Source: an uncultured Bacteroidales bacterium
GTDB taxonomy: Bacteria > Bacteroidota > Bacteroidia > Bacteroidales > UBA4417
Direction of reading: 5' to 3'
Length of the DNA: 36,685 nucleotides
Assembly (NCBI GenBank): GCA_903822525.1
Contig: CAIJPI010000223.1
Location: 1-36,685, forward strand
Below the pieces are notes generated by a model, which did no database searches, had not been told where the DNA came from, and saw only the letters and a program-made list of their open reading frames with translations. Within the stretch, counting starts at the first letter, position 1. Each line of letters starts with the position of its first letter. Position numbers and translations under genes: made by a program. Of this stretch, positions 6,824-16,198 are shown piece by piece.

Positions 6824-9800
6824 ATGAAAAAAATCGAGCAAACTTCCTTTGCAAAACTTCGCCAACTGGCTGAAGAGCAACTGAAAAATAAGCCCGCCCA
6901 GGCAAATCAGCATTATTCGGAAACTGAAATACTTAAACTGGTACACGAACTGGAAGTACACCGGATAGAAATGGAATTGCAGAACGAAGCACTTGTATTG
7001 CAGAACAAAGAACTTGAACTGGCAAAGTCAGCCCAGCAGCTTTCGAATGAGAAATATATTGAATTATACGATTTTGCACCCTCAGGTTATGTTTCACTTT
7101 CCAAAGCAGGTGAAATCCAAAAACTTAACCATGCCGCTGCACGCATACTCGGCAAAGAACGTTCGCATTTAATAAGCAACCACTTCGCTTTTTTTGTTTC
7201 GGAAGCATCACGACACGACTTTAATATATTCATACAGCAGGTATTTGCAGCAACAGGCAAGCAAAGCTGTGAACTTGAGCTTACAAGCCAGAGCAATAAG
7301 CCCGTTTATATACATATAGAAGGTGTAAACTCCGAAAGTGAGGAGCAATGCCTGGTTACCATTGCCGATATTACCACCCTGAAACAGGCGGAACAGCTAC
7401 TACTGCTTCAGAGCGAAGATAAGTATTCCAAAGTTTTCCAGATATCTCCTTTCGCCATCTCAATCACACGCCAGGAAGATGGAAAGTTTATTGAGATCAA
7501 TGATGCCTTTACAAGAATTACCGGTTATACCAGGGAAGAAGCCTTTGAAAATTCTTCTATTGGCCTGAGGCTATGGGTTAATCCTGAAGACCGGCAGTAC
7601 GTGGTATCCGAACTCAAGCGCGGCCGTAAGGTAAACAACATGGAGTTCCAGTTTATTACAAAGGATGGTAATAATCGAACCGGACTGCTCTCGGCCCAGC
7701 TGATCACCCTTGATCAGAAACCGCATATACTTTCGAGTATCAGCAATATTACCGAAAGCAAGCGCGTTGAAAATGCTTTGCGTAAAAGCGACTCAATGTA
7801 CAGGGCTATTTTACATGCCTCCCCCGACAGTATAACTATTACGGATATGGAGGGAAAGGTCCTTATGGCTTCCGCCAGAGCCCTTTCTTCGTTCGGATAC
7901 AAGAATGAAGATGAGGTATTCGGGCGTAATGTCGTCGATTTTATTATTCCGGAACATAGGGAACGCGCACTCAGCAATGTTGCCCTCATGTTACAGAACA
8001 ATTCCACCGGACCAGGCGAATACCTGGGTCAGCGTGCCGATGGCACCCAATTTTACATGGAATCAAAAGGCCATGTTGTAGAGGACGCTGACGGCATACC
8101 CTTCAGTATGGTGTTTGTTTTCCGCGATATCAGCGAACGTAAGCAGAATGAACTGAAACTATTACAGGCCATCGAGGATGCTGAACAAAGCGAACGAAAA
8201 TTTCAGTCTATTATACAATCGCAGGCGGAAGGAATCGGCATTGTTGATTTGAACGAAGTTTTCGAATTTGTCAATCATGCTGCGGAGCAAATATTTGATA
8301 CCGAAATAGGCGGACTTATAGGGACTTCATTATTTGAATTTTTAAATCCTGACGAAATTGAAAAGCTAAATCAGCAGAGCAGGAACAGGCAGGATGGCAC
8401 TTCGGATATCTATGATCTCCAGATAGTTACCCGAAAGGGAAATCTGAAATATATTCACGTAAGCGCAACGCCTAAAAAAGATGATAATGGCAAACACCTG
8501 GGAACCTATGGTGTTTTTAGCGATATTACAGAGCACAAGCTGGCTCAGGATGCGCTGAAGGCTAAAACCACTCTTCTTACAAACCTGATCATCAATATGC
8601 AGGATGGCATTCTACTGGAAGATTCGAACCGGAAGATTTTACTGACAAACCAGCTTTTCTGCAATATGTTTGGAATCCCGGCACCACCCGAATCACTTAT
8701 CGGGGCCGATTGCACTGACTCAGCCGAGCAAAGCAAAGTATTTTTCAAAAACCCTGACAAGTTTATATCGGATATCAATATTATACTGGCTGAACAGAAA
8801 ACTGTTTTAAATGATATTCTCGAATTGGTGGATGGGCGCTTTTTCGAAAGAGATTATATTCCAACCTTCGTGGCAGAAATATACGATGGTCATTTATGGA
8901 AATACCGCGATATAACCCGGCGCAAACAGGATGAGATAGCATTGCAGAAAAGCGAAGAGAAATATTATGCCATTTTTCAGGGCAATCCCAATGGTATATT
9001 GATTGCTGACGAGGAACACAAAATGATCCTTACCGCAAATACCGCTCAATGCCAGATGCTTGGATATACTTTGGATGAACTGTCCACCATGTCGATTGCA
9101 GATATTCATCCTGCAGAAACCTTGCAGCAAACCCTTGCCGATTTTGAAAAAATAGCTAAAGGAGAGAAGACTACTTCCGAAAACATTCAATGTCGCAAAA
9201 AGAATGGAGACATTGTGTATGCTGATATAAATGCAAGTATGGTATCCATCAATGACCGGATATATTTAGTTGGCTTCTTTAAGGATATAACTGAACGCAG
9301 GAAATCCCAGGAATCACTGATACGGTTATCCCAGGCCGTTGAACAGAGCCCTGTAATTACATATATAACCAACACGAAAGGGATTATTGAATATGCCAAT
9401 CCCAAAGCCTTCGAAGTATCCGGATATTCCTCTGAAGAGCTGATTGGCCATAATCCGAATATATTCAGTTCGGGCAGTAAATCAGCCGATGAGTATAAAA
9501 ATCTCTGGCAAACCATCAGTTCCGGCAAAGAGTGGAAAGGCGAGTTCCTTAATAAAAAGAAGAACGGGGAATTATACTGGGTAACAGCATCCATTTCGCC
9601 TGTAATGGATCCAGATGGGAAAATAATTCATTATCTTGCCGTAGAAGAGGATATTACAGATCGTAAAAGGGCCGAGAAGGAAATTATCGATCTGAATTGG
9701 AGCCTTGAGATCAAAATTACTGAAAGAACCACACAATTGGCTGATACCAATTCAGCTCTTATGGCTGAGATTGAAGAGCGTAAACGTGCGGAAGAAGAAC

Positions 9801-12800
9801 TGGAAGTGAGCAAGGAAAAATACCGTGGTTTATCTGAAGCATCATTCGATTCTATATTTATTTCCGAAAAAGGAAAATGTATTGAACAGAACCTGGCTGC
9901 TGAGCAGATGTTTGGCTATACCAATGAGGAAGCGCTCACACGATACGGAACAGATTGGATTGTGCCCGAAGACAGGGGAAAAGTAATGGAAAGCATGCTT
10001 TCGGGCTATACCGGAGATTATGAAGCAACGGCATTACGAAAGGATGGCACCACCTTCCCCTGTATTTTACGGGGACGAATGATGTATTACAAAGGGCGGG
10101 ATGTACGGGTTACATCCTTAACCGATATCACCAAGCGCAAACAGGCCGAAGAAGAAGTGAAACAAGTTTCCACCCGCCTGGAATTGGCTACTGTTACAAG
10201 TGGCATGGGCGTTTGGGATTTTGATATACAGAACAATATTCTGGTGTGGGACAATCAGATGTTTGCCTTGTATGGGTTGCAAACAGGAGGCTCCAACAGT
10301 GCAAATACTATTTTACAGCTTGCTGACTGGCAGGCATTTCTTCATGCCGACGACCGTGCGCGTGTAGAAGCAGAATCAAATTTGGCTATCTCAGGTGAAA
10401 AGAAATTTGATACCGAATACAGGATAGTATGGCCCAACGGTGCAATTCGTAATTTAAAAGCCCTTGCCACGGTTCAGCTTGATGATTCAGGCAATGTAAC
10501 TCACCTTATCGGGACGAATATAGATATTACCGAACGTAAAAAATCCGAGACTTTTGAGCATGAGCTTCTGCAGTTGTCGATTCAGCTTACAAGTATTCAT
10601 GGTTCCGAAATATCAGCTGCCATCAACCTGGCGATAAAAAGAGTCGGGAGCTTTTTAGCTGCCGACAGGGCATATATTTTTGAATTTAATCAAAGCAGAA
10701 GTACAGTTTCCAATACATACGAATGGTGTGCCGAAGGTATCAATCCTGAAATCGGTAACCTTCAGAATATCCTTGCCAATGCATCATCGCAGATGATAGC
10801 ACCGCTTCTCAGGCATGAAAACATTATAATACCATCGGTTAAAGCATTACCTGATGAACGGGAGGAAGATCGCAATTCCCTGGAAATGCAAGGAATACAA
10901 TCCTTAATTGTTATACCTATACTGCATGAAAACTCTTTGTTCGGGTTTGTCGGCTTAGACTCTGTGATGCGTGAACGGGAATTTGATGTTACAGAGGTAA
11001 CCATGCTGAGGGTATGGAGCACCATGCTAGCGGGTTTACTCAACACAAAAAAAACTGAAGAATTTGTTGAACAAACACGGCGAAATTATGAAACCTTCTT
11101 CAACACCATCGATGACTTTCTTTTTGTCACCGACCTCGAGAAGAACATAATACATGTAAACAATACTGTTTCGCAGCGGCTTGGATATCCAATACTTGAC
11201 CTTATTGGAACGTCAGTTCTTTCAGTTCATCCGGAAGAAAACAGAGAGGAGGCCGCAAAAATCTGTACCGAAATACTGGCTGGAACGGCTGATATTTGCC
11301 AGGTTCCTTTAATAACTGCAAACGGGATCAGCATTCCGGTCGAAACCACAGTTAAATCCGGATTCTGGAATGGAGAACCGGTAATTTTCATTGTGAGCAA
11401 GGATGTAGCGAAAATTAAATTATCGGAAGAGAAGTTCTCGAAAGCGTTTCAGTCCAATTCGGCCATGATGGCAATCAGCGGGTATGAGGATGAGCGGTTT
11501 ATTGAGGTAAACAACACATTCCTTACCACATTAGGATATTCGCTCAACGAAATAATAGGGAATACTAAAGCAGATTCCATTTTCGTTGATAAAGACTTAC
11601 GAAGAACATTAATCGAAAATCTGAAGCAGCATATTCCGGTCAGGGAAGTAGAAATGGAGATACGAACTACATCAGGAAGTATCATAACAACCCTGTTTTC
11701 AGTCGAATATATTTATATCGCCAATGAGATCTGCTTAATAACCGTAATGGTTGATATTTCAGGGCGCAAGCAAGCGGAAGAAGAAATCCGTATGGCCAAG
11801 AATGAAGCTGAAAAAGCGAACCTGGCCAAGAGCGAATTCCTGTCGCGTATGAGCCACGAATTGCGTACGCCTATGAATTCCATTCTCGGTTTTGCCCAGT
11901 TAATGGAAATGGGCGAACTGATCCCTGCTCAGAAAAAAGGAGTGCATCACATAATAAAGAGCGGGAAACATCTGCTTAACCTGATTAATGAAGTGCTGGA
12001 TATATCACGCATTGAAGCAGGACAGCTTTCGCTTTCGCTCGAACCTGTGCAACTGGCAAGCATCATAGGCGATACACTCGAAAGTGTACAACCCAATGCC
12101 GAAAAACAAAATCTGACGCTCGAACTAATCGATTCGCCTGTAAACCAGATGCATGTAAAAGCCGACAATCAGAGGCTGAAACAGGTTCTGCTTAATTTAA
12201 TTAACAATGCCATTAAGTATAACCGTAATGGAGGATCCGTTACTATAAAAACAGAATTGCGTGAATTGGAAGCACCTGAAATTTCCAGGATACGAATTTC
12301 GGTCACGGATACAGGAAAAGGAATAAAGCCTGAATATCTTGAAAAGCTATTCCTCCCATTCGAACGCATTGGCGCCGAGAAAACCGAAACAGAAGGCACG
12401 GGCCTTGGATTAACGGTGGTTAAAAAACTCATGGATGCCATGGGTGGGCAGTTTGGTGTAGTGAGCACTCCAGGCGAAGGAAGCACATTCTGGATAGAGC
12501 TGCAATTCACCCAAAGCCAGAAAAGCCTGAGTGGTTTACATGGAAATGCATTAAGCGGCGAAACAGCCCTGCCTGTAAAAACAGGGACTATTCTGTATAT
12601 AGAAGATAATGTTTCGAATGCCGAACTGGTTAAAGACATCATAAGCGATCATCGCCCGGCCATACAACTGGTCTCCTCCATGTATGGTGTAACTGCAGTA
12701 AGTTTAGCTGCTGAATACAAGCCGGATCTGATCTTACTCGATCTCGACTTGCCCGATATACATGGCAGCAAGGTATTAGGCAACCTTCAGGCTGATAAAG

Positions 12801-12955
12801 CTACCAGTTCAATTCCGGTGGTAATTATTAGTGCCGATGCCATGCCAAAGCAAATAGAAAGACTCTTGCATGCAGGGGCCCGTAACTACCTGCCTAAACC
12901 ATTAGATATCAAAGAATTCTTGTCAATGATTGATGAATGGGTTGGGAATAGGTAA
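6824..12955 (+). CDS. Giant hybrid histidine kinase: 11 PAS-like units, GAF, HisKA, HATPase, REC
   Basis: Protein of 2043 residues. The N-terminus (1-185) is paralogous to that of the kinase at 1637: a coiled-coil-like HELEVHRIEMELQN segment and a PAS-like fold. PAC-type ends (DITERK and variants) mark units finishing near residues 185, 310, 437, 570, 700, 823, 945, 1103 and 1237, with a coiled coil at about 950-1005. A GAF domain (about 1245-1410) and two more PAS units (ending near 1528 and 1647) follow. The HisKA has His1678 in SHELRTP. The HATPase has an N box near 1793, DTGKGI near 1829 and GTGLGL. The C-terminal receiver has D1928 and phosphoacceptor D1973. No signal peptide or membrane helix is seen, so it is cytoplasmic. 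Start: ATG 6824 aligns with the paralogue; a GTG at 6806 is the alternative. No Hpt protein is in the window. Confidence 0.93.
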   Translation: MKKIEQTSFAKLRQLAEEQLKNKPAQANQHYSETEILKLVHELEVHRIEMELQNEALVLQNKELELAKSAQQLSNEKYIELYDFAPSGYVSLSKAGEIQKLNHAAARILGKERSHLISNHFAFFVSEASRHDFNIFIQQVFAATGKQSCELELTSQSNKPVYIHIEGVNSESEEQCLVTIADITTLKQAEQLLLLQSEDKYSKVFQISPFAISITRQEDGKFIEINDAFTRITGYTREEAFENSSIGLRLWVNPEDRQYVVSELKRGRKVNNMEFQFITKDGNNRTGLLSAQLITLDQKPHILSSISNITESKRVENALRKSDSMYRAILHASPDSITITDMEGKVLMASARALSSFGYKNEDEVFGRNVVDFIIPEHRERALSNVALMLQNNSTGPGEYLGQRADGTQFYMESKGHVVEDADGIPFSMVFVFRDISERKQNELKLLQAIEDAEQSERKFQSIIQSQAEGIGIVDLNEVFEFVNHAAEQIFDTEIGGLIGTSLFEFLNPDEIEKLNQQSRNRQDGTSDIYDLQIVTRKGNLKYIHVSATPKKDDNGKHLGTYGVFSDITEHKLAQDALKAKTTLLTNLIINMQDGILLEDSNRKILLTNQLFCNMFGIPAPPESLIGADCTDSAEQSKVFFKNPDKFISDINIILAEQKTVLNDILELVDGRFFERDYIPTFVAEIYDGHLWKYRDITRRKQDEIALQKSEEKYYAIFQGNPNGILIADEEHKMILTANTAQCQMLGYTLDELSTMSIADIHPAETLQQTLADFEKIAKGEKTTSENIQCRKKNGDIVYADINASMVSINDRIYLVGFFKDITERRKSQESLIRLSQAVEQSPVITYITNTKGIIEYANPKAFEVSGYSSEELIGHNPNIFSSGSKSADEYKNLWQTISSGKEWKGEFLNKKKNGELYWVTASISPVMDPDGKIIHYLAVEEDITDRKRAEKEIIDLNWSLEIKITERTTQLADTNSALMAEIEERKRAEEELEVSKEKYRGLSEASFDSIFISEKGKCIEQNLAAEQMFGYTNEEALTRYGTDWIVPEDRGKVMESMLSGYTGDYEATALRKDGTTFPCILRGRMMYYKGRDVRVTSLTDITKRKQAEEEVKQVSTRLELATVTSGMGVWDFDIQNNILVWDNQMFALYGLQTGGSNSANTILQLADWQAFLHADDRARVEAESNLAISGEKKFDTEYRIVWPNGAIRNLKALATVQLDDSGNVTHLIGTNIDITERKKSETFEHELLQLSIQLTSIHGSEISAAINLAIKRVGSFLAADRAYIFEFNQSRSTVSNTYEWCAEGINPEIGNLQNILANASSQMIAPLLRHENIIIPSVKALPDEREEDRNSLEMQGIQSLIVIPILHENSLFGFVGLDSVMREREFDVTEVTMLRVWSTMLAGLLNTKKTEEFVEQTRRNYETFFNTIDDFLFVTDLEKNIIHVNNTVSQRLGYPILDLIGTSVLSVHPEENREEAAKICTEILAGTADICQVPLITANGISIPVETTVKSGFWNGEPVIFIVSKDVAKIKLSEEKFSKAFQSNSAMMAISGYEDERFIEVNNTFLTTLGYSLNEIIGNTKADSIFVDKDLRRTLIENLKQHIPVREVEMEIRTTSGSIITTLFSVEYIYIANEICLITVMVDISGRKQAEEEIRMAKNEAEKANLAKSEFLSRMSHELRTPMNSILGFAQLMEMGELIPAQKKGVHHIIKSGKHLLNLINEVLDISRIEAGQLSLSLEPVQLASIIGDTLESVQPNAEKQNLTLELIDSPVNQMHVKADNQRLKQVLLNLINNAIKYNRNGGSVTIKTELRELEAPEISRIRISVTDTGKGIKPEYLEKLFLPFERIGAEKTETEGTGLGLTVVKKLMDAMGGQFGVVSTPGEGSTFWIELQFTQSQKSLSGLHGNALSGETALPVKTGTILYIEDNVSNAELVKDIISDHRPAIQLVSSMYGVTAVSLAAEYKPDLILLDLDLPDIHGSKVLGNLQADKATSSIPVVIISADAMPKQIERLLHAGARNYLPKPLDIKEFLSMIDEWVGNR

Positions 12956-12958
12956 TAG

Positions 12959-12986
12959 TGCTGAGTGCCGGGTGCCGGGTGCCGGG
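12959..12986 (+). repeat. GTGCCGG heptamer tandem repeat
   Basis: About four 7-bp units (one GTGCTGA followed by three GTGCCGG copies) begin 4 bp after the stop of the giant kinase. On the other strand these are CCGGCAC units, the same family as the array at 16050-16160. Confidence 0.8.
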
Positions 12987-13069
12987 TTATCAATGCCTGT
13001 AAACATTAAAAAACAACCAAACTCATTTATCAGATACTACCCTCAACCATCAGAAGTAAAACAAAACCC

Positions 13070-14692
13070 ATGACTGATACAACATTTAAGAATGCCAACA
13101 TCCTTATAGTGGACGACACTGAGGCTAATATTGACATTCTTGCAGGATTGCTCGAAATACAAGGGTATACAAATATTAAAACCACCACCGATTCGCGGCA
13201 GGTTCTAAGCCTGTTTCATTCCTTTAAGCCTGATCTGATCCTGCTCGATATTATGATGCCTTACTTTACAGGTTATGAGGTAATGGAGCAGCTTAAATCG
13301 GTAATTCCAGCCGAAACGTATCTGCCTGTGCTTGTACTCACCGCCGATATTACAGTGGAAGCAAAGCAGACCGCACTCTCAGGCGGGGCAAACGATTTTT
13401 TAAACAAGCCTTTCGACCTGGTTGAGGTGGGATTAAGGATACAGAACCTACTGTTTGCACGTTATTTATTTCTTCAATCGCAGAACCAGAATCAGCTTTT
13501 GGAGGAAAAAGTAAAAGAACGGACACTTGCCCTCGAACTGACCAATCAGGAACTGATTGTTGCCAACGAGAAGTCAGAGGCCAGCAACCGCCTGAAAACG
13601 TCATTTATGAATAATATTTCGCACGAAGTCCGCACTCCTTTAAATGGCATACTTGGGTATGGATCACTGCTGGCTGAACCGGACCTTGAACCTGAAGACA
13701 GGCTTGAATACCTTTCGATGATGAAAGTTTCGAGTAACCGACTGATGAATACTATTTCTGATTATATGGATATATCCCTGATAGCATCGGGGAATATGGA
13801 AGTACATAACAAATCGGTAAACCTTACAAAAATTCTTGTTGAATTAAAAAATAAATTCCAGCCTCACTGTGAAGCGAAGAAACTCAGTTTTAACCTGGAG
13901 TTTCCGGATAATTATCAGGAAATCATCCTGAACACTGATCCTTCGATGTTGCGAAAAATCATCTCGCACTTAATTGACAATGCAATAAAGTTTACGACCC
14001 AGGGGTCCATCACCATAAGTTATACAATAAAGCCAGAAAGTATAGAGCTTTTTGTTAGCGATACTGGCATAGGTATTGAAAAGGAGGCCGAAGAGTTGAT
14101 ATTTAAAAGCTTTATGCAGGAGAATTCATCGAATACCCGGGGATATGAAGGAAGCGGACTTGGCTTATCTATTATTTCCGGGTTTTTAATGCTGATGGGT
14201 GGTAAAATTCACTTTAGATCAGTTAAAGGAGAAGGAAGCATATTTTACATTTCACTTCCTGTTGAACCCGGATTGTATGAGGAACTTAAAACCAACAAAG
14301 CCAGCTTTACTAAGCCGGAAACCGGTAAACCTGTGATTTTAATCGCAGAGGATGAAATACTGAACATGTTGTATATGGAAACCATTTTAAGAACAACAGC
14401 CTCAGTAATTATTAAAGCATCCAACGGATTTGAAGCTGTTGAACAATGCCGTAACCATCCTGAAATATCGGTAGTTTTAATGGACTTGAAGATGCCGGGG
14501 ATGAATGGATTTGATGCAACAAGGGAAATCAAATCATTCCGCAAGGATGTCCTGATCATCGCCGTTACAGCTTTTGCCATGAACGAAGATAAAAAGAATG
14601 CCCTCGAAGCCGGCTGTGATGAATACCTGGCAAAACCTGCCAGTAAGTCGGATATAATCGGGATATTAAAAGAATACGGGTTTGCCGGCTAA
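13070..14692 (+). CDS. Hybrid histidine kinase with REC at both ends (REC-HisKA-HATPase-REC)
   Basis: Protein of 540 residues. The N-terminal receiver (about 8-125) has D15-D16, phosphoacceptor D60 (LILLDIMMP) and K113. A coiled coil (140-175) leads to HisKA with His185 in SHEVRTP. The HATPase carries an N box DNAIKF (303-308), DTGIGI (331-336) and GSGLGLS (361-367). The C-terminal receiver (about 421-538) has D427, phosphoacceptor D472 (VLMDLKMP) and K522. No sensory or membrane domain is present, so it likely takes phosphate from, or is regulated by, another kinase. The giant hybrid kinase ending 114 bp upstream is the obvious candidate. A phosphorelay between them is inference. Confidence 0.93.
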   Translation: MTDTTFKNANILIVDDTEANIDILAGLLEIQGYTNIKTTTDSRQVLSLFHSFKPDLILLDIMMPYFTGYEVMEQLKSVIPAETYLPVLVLTADITVEAKQTALSGGANDFLNKPFDLVEVGLRIQNLLFARYLFLQSQNQNQLLEEKVKERTLALELTNQELIVANEKSEASNRLKTSFMNNISHEVRTPLNGILGYGSLLAEPDLEPEDRLEYLSMMKVSSNRLMNTISDYMDISLIASGNMEVHNKSVNLTKILVELKNKFQPHCEAKKLSFNLEFPDNYQEIILNTDPSMLRKIISHLIDNAIKFTTQGSITISYTIKPESIELFVSDTGIGIEKEAEELIFKSFMQENSSNTRGYEGSGLGLSIISGFLMLMGGKIHFRSVKGEGSIFYISLPVEPGLYEELKTNKASFTKPETGKPVILIAEDEILNMLYMETILRTTASVIIKASNGFEAVEQCRNHPEISVVLMDLKMPGMNGFDATREIKSFRKDVLIIAVTAFAMNEDKKNALEAGCDEYLAKPASKSDIIGILKEYGFAG

Positions 14693-14885
14693 CACGCTAT
14701 GCAATTGTCGGCCATGATGATTTGGTTTTATCAGCAAACTTATTGCTATCAATACAATACGGTTCAGCCCTGATTCCGGTTATTCTGAAATATAAGGAAC
14801 GAGAATTCATTGGTGTTGTGATTCAATAGTGAATTTATTTTAGCGGAATATCAAAATATTTTTAGCCTAATTAGTAATACATAAG

Positions 14886-14908
14886 ATTTCGGTTTTAACT
14901 TATCTTTG
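14886..14908 (+). promoter_or_regulatory. Promoter of the phosphofructokinase gene
   Basis: TATCTTTG at 14901-14908 matches the Bacteroidota -7 consensus TAnnTTTG exactly and lies 23 bp before the ATG. The upstream -33 region (TTTCGG near 14886) is only a partial match. Confidence 0.6.
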
Positions 14909-14931
14909 TCCGAGAAATAACAAACAGGTAT

Positions 14932-15972
14932 ATGGCACTTTCTACACAGGGAATGAAGATAGGAATACTTACTGCCGGAGGCGACTGCCCGGGAATCAAT
15001 GCTGCTATTCGTGGTGTGGGTAAAACGGCAATTACAGAGTATGGGATGAAAGTAATCGGTATTTCTTCGGGGTTCCGCGGCCTGGTAGATAAAGAGTTTA
15101 TCGAACTTGAGGAAGCTCAGCTTTCGGGCATGCTCACACTGGGAGGGACCATACTAGGCACTTCCCGCGACAAACCCTATAAAAACGATCCGGTTACAGG
15201 GGTGAATATGTCGAAAATTATTAAGAAAAATTATAAGGATATCGGTCTTGATGCCCTGGTTGTTATAGGCGGAAACGGAACCCAGAAAACCGCTGCCAAA
15301 CTTGCTGCCGAAGGATTAAATATAATCGGCTTGCCTAAAACCATCGATAATGATGTTTATGGTACGGATGTAACTTTCGGTTTCGACACAGCTGTAAGTA
15401 TTGCAACCGAAGCCATCGACCGTTTACATTCAACGGCTAACTCACATAAGCGTATTATGATTATTGAGCTTATGGGTCATCATGCCGGGTGGATATCATT
15501 ATATTCGGGAGTTGCAGGTGGTGGCGATGTGATCCTGATCCCTGAAATTCCTTATGATATGGACATTGTAGCCCGGTATCTCGAAAAAAGGGCAAAAAAT
15601 AAAAAGCAGTATTCTATTGTAGTTGTAGCCGAAGGAATTGAAAGGCCTAAAGGGATGTCGGCAGCATCGTTTGTTTCACAATCCATCAGGGAAAAAACCG
15701 GCCTCGAAACCCGCGAAACCATTCTCGGCTATGTTCAGCGCGGTGGCTCCCCTACTCCCATGGACCGCATACTGGCTACCCGGTATGGTGCACATGCCGT
15801 TGAACTTATTGCTGAAGGCAAATTCGGCCTTATGGTCTCGAAAGACGGAGATACTATTACTTCAGTGCCCCTCAGCCAGGTTGGAGGTAAGTTAAAACTC
15901 GTTCCGGCTGATCATCCGATCATTAAAAAGTCGAGAAAAATGGGGATCTGCTTTGGAGATAAAAAAATGTAA
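14932..15972 (+). CDS. 6-phosphofructokinase (ATP-type predicted, PKTIDND variant)
   Basis: Protein of 346 residues, close to the usual length of bacterial phosphofructokinases. It phosphorylates fructose 6-phosphate in glycolysis. Seen motifs: AGGDCPGINA (phosphate-donor site, 15-24), GGNGT (113-117), PKTIDND with the catalytic aspartates (135-141), and MGHHAGW (181-187). The Gly in GGNGT corresponds to the position where ATP enzymes have Gly and PPi enzymes have Asp. The Lys in PKTIDND replaces the Gly of the E. coli enzyme and is typical of the PPi and mixed-substrate group. The combination of Gly and Lys is known in ATP-using members, so I predict ATP, with moderate certainty. A TAnnTTTG promoter lies just upstream. 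Confidence 0.93.
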   Translation: MALSTQGMKIGILTAGGDCPGINAAIRGVGKTAITEYGMKVIGISSGFRGLVDKEFIELEEAQLSGMLTLGGTILGTSRDKPYKNDPVTGVNMSKIIKKNYKDIGLDALVVIGGNGTQKTAAKLAAEGLNIIGLPKTIDNDVYGTDVTFGFDTAVSIATEAIDRLHSTANSHKRIMIIELMGHHAGWISLYSGVAGGGDVILIPEIPYDMDIVARYLEKRAKNKKQYSIVVVAEGIERPKGMSAASFVSQSIREKTGLETRETILGYVQRGGSPTPMDRILATRYGAHAVELIAEGKFGLMVSKDGDTITSVPLSQVGGKLKLVPADHPIIKKSRKMGICFGDKKM

Positions 15973-15973
15973 G

Positions 15974-16029
15974 GAGAGGGGTTAGGATTTAGGTAGGGGT
16001 TGGGGGTTAGGATTTAGGGGTTAGGGAGT
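15974..16029 (+). repeat. G-rich 7-bp-period array (GGTTAGG/ATTTAGG/TAGGGGT units)
   Basis: Starting 2 bp after the phosphofructokinase stop, the sequence reads as degenerate 7-bp units rich in GG on the plus strand (GGTTAGG, ATTTAGG, TAGGGGT, TGGGGGT, TAGGATT, TAGGGGT, TAGGGAG). Several runs of four or five G could form a G-quadruplex. It leads directly into the CAC heptamer array. Confidence 0.7.
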
Positions 16030-16049
16030 CTAAGGGGATATTTCGTGCT

Positions 16050-16160
16050 CTGCACCCGGCACCCGCACCGGCACTCAGCACCCGGCACCCGGCACCCGGC
16101 ACCCGGCACTATTCACTATTCACTATTCACTATTCACTATCTACTCAGCACATCCCATTA
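16050..16160 (+). repeat. CAC-anchored heptamer array (CACCCGG, CACTATT units)
   Basis: A continuous array in which nearly every 7-bp unit starts with CAC: CACCCGG, two 6-bp slips (CACCCG, CACCGG), CACTCAG, four CACCCGG, four CACTATT, CACTATC, TACTCAG and CACATCC. The unit type changes from CCGG to TATT while the phase is kept. It lies between phosphofructokinase and the M14 peptidase. Because 7 is not a multiple of 3, the open frame through it gives an artificial repeat containing HPAPGT. It is not a gene. Confidence 0.85.
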
Positions 16161-16198
16161 CCCCATTCCAATCTCAACCCTAAAAATATCACCATCCG

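Noticed and set aside
15974-16160. CRISPR array or telomere-like chromosome end
   Set aside because: Units are 7 bp with no spacers, and ordinary genes continue on both sides. The TTAGGG resemblance is superficial.
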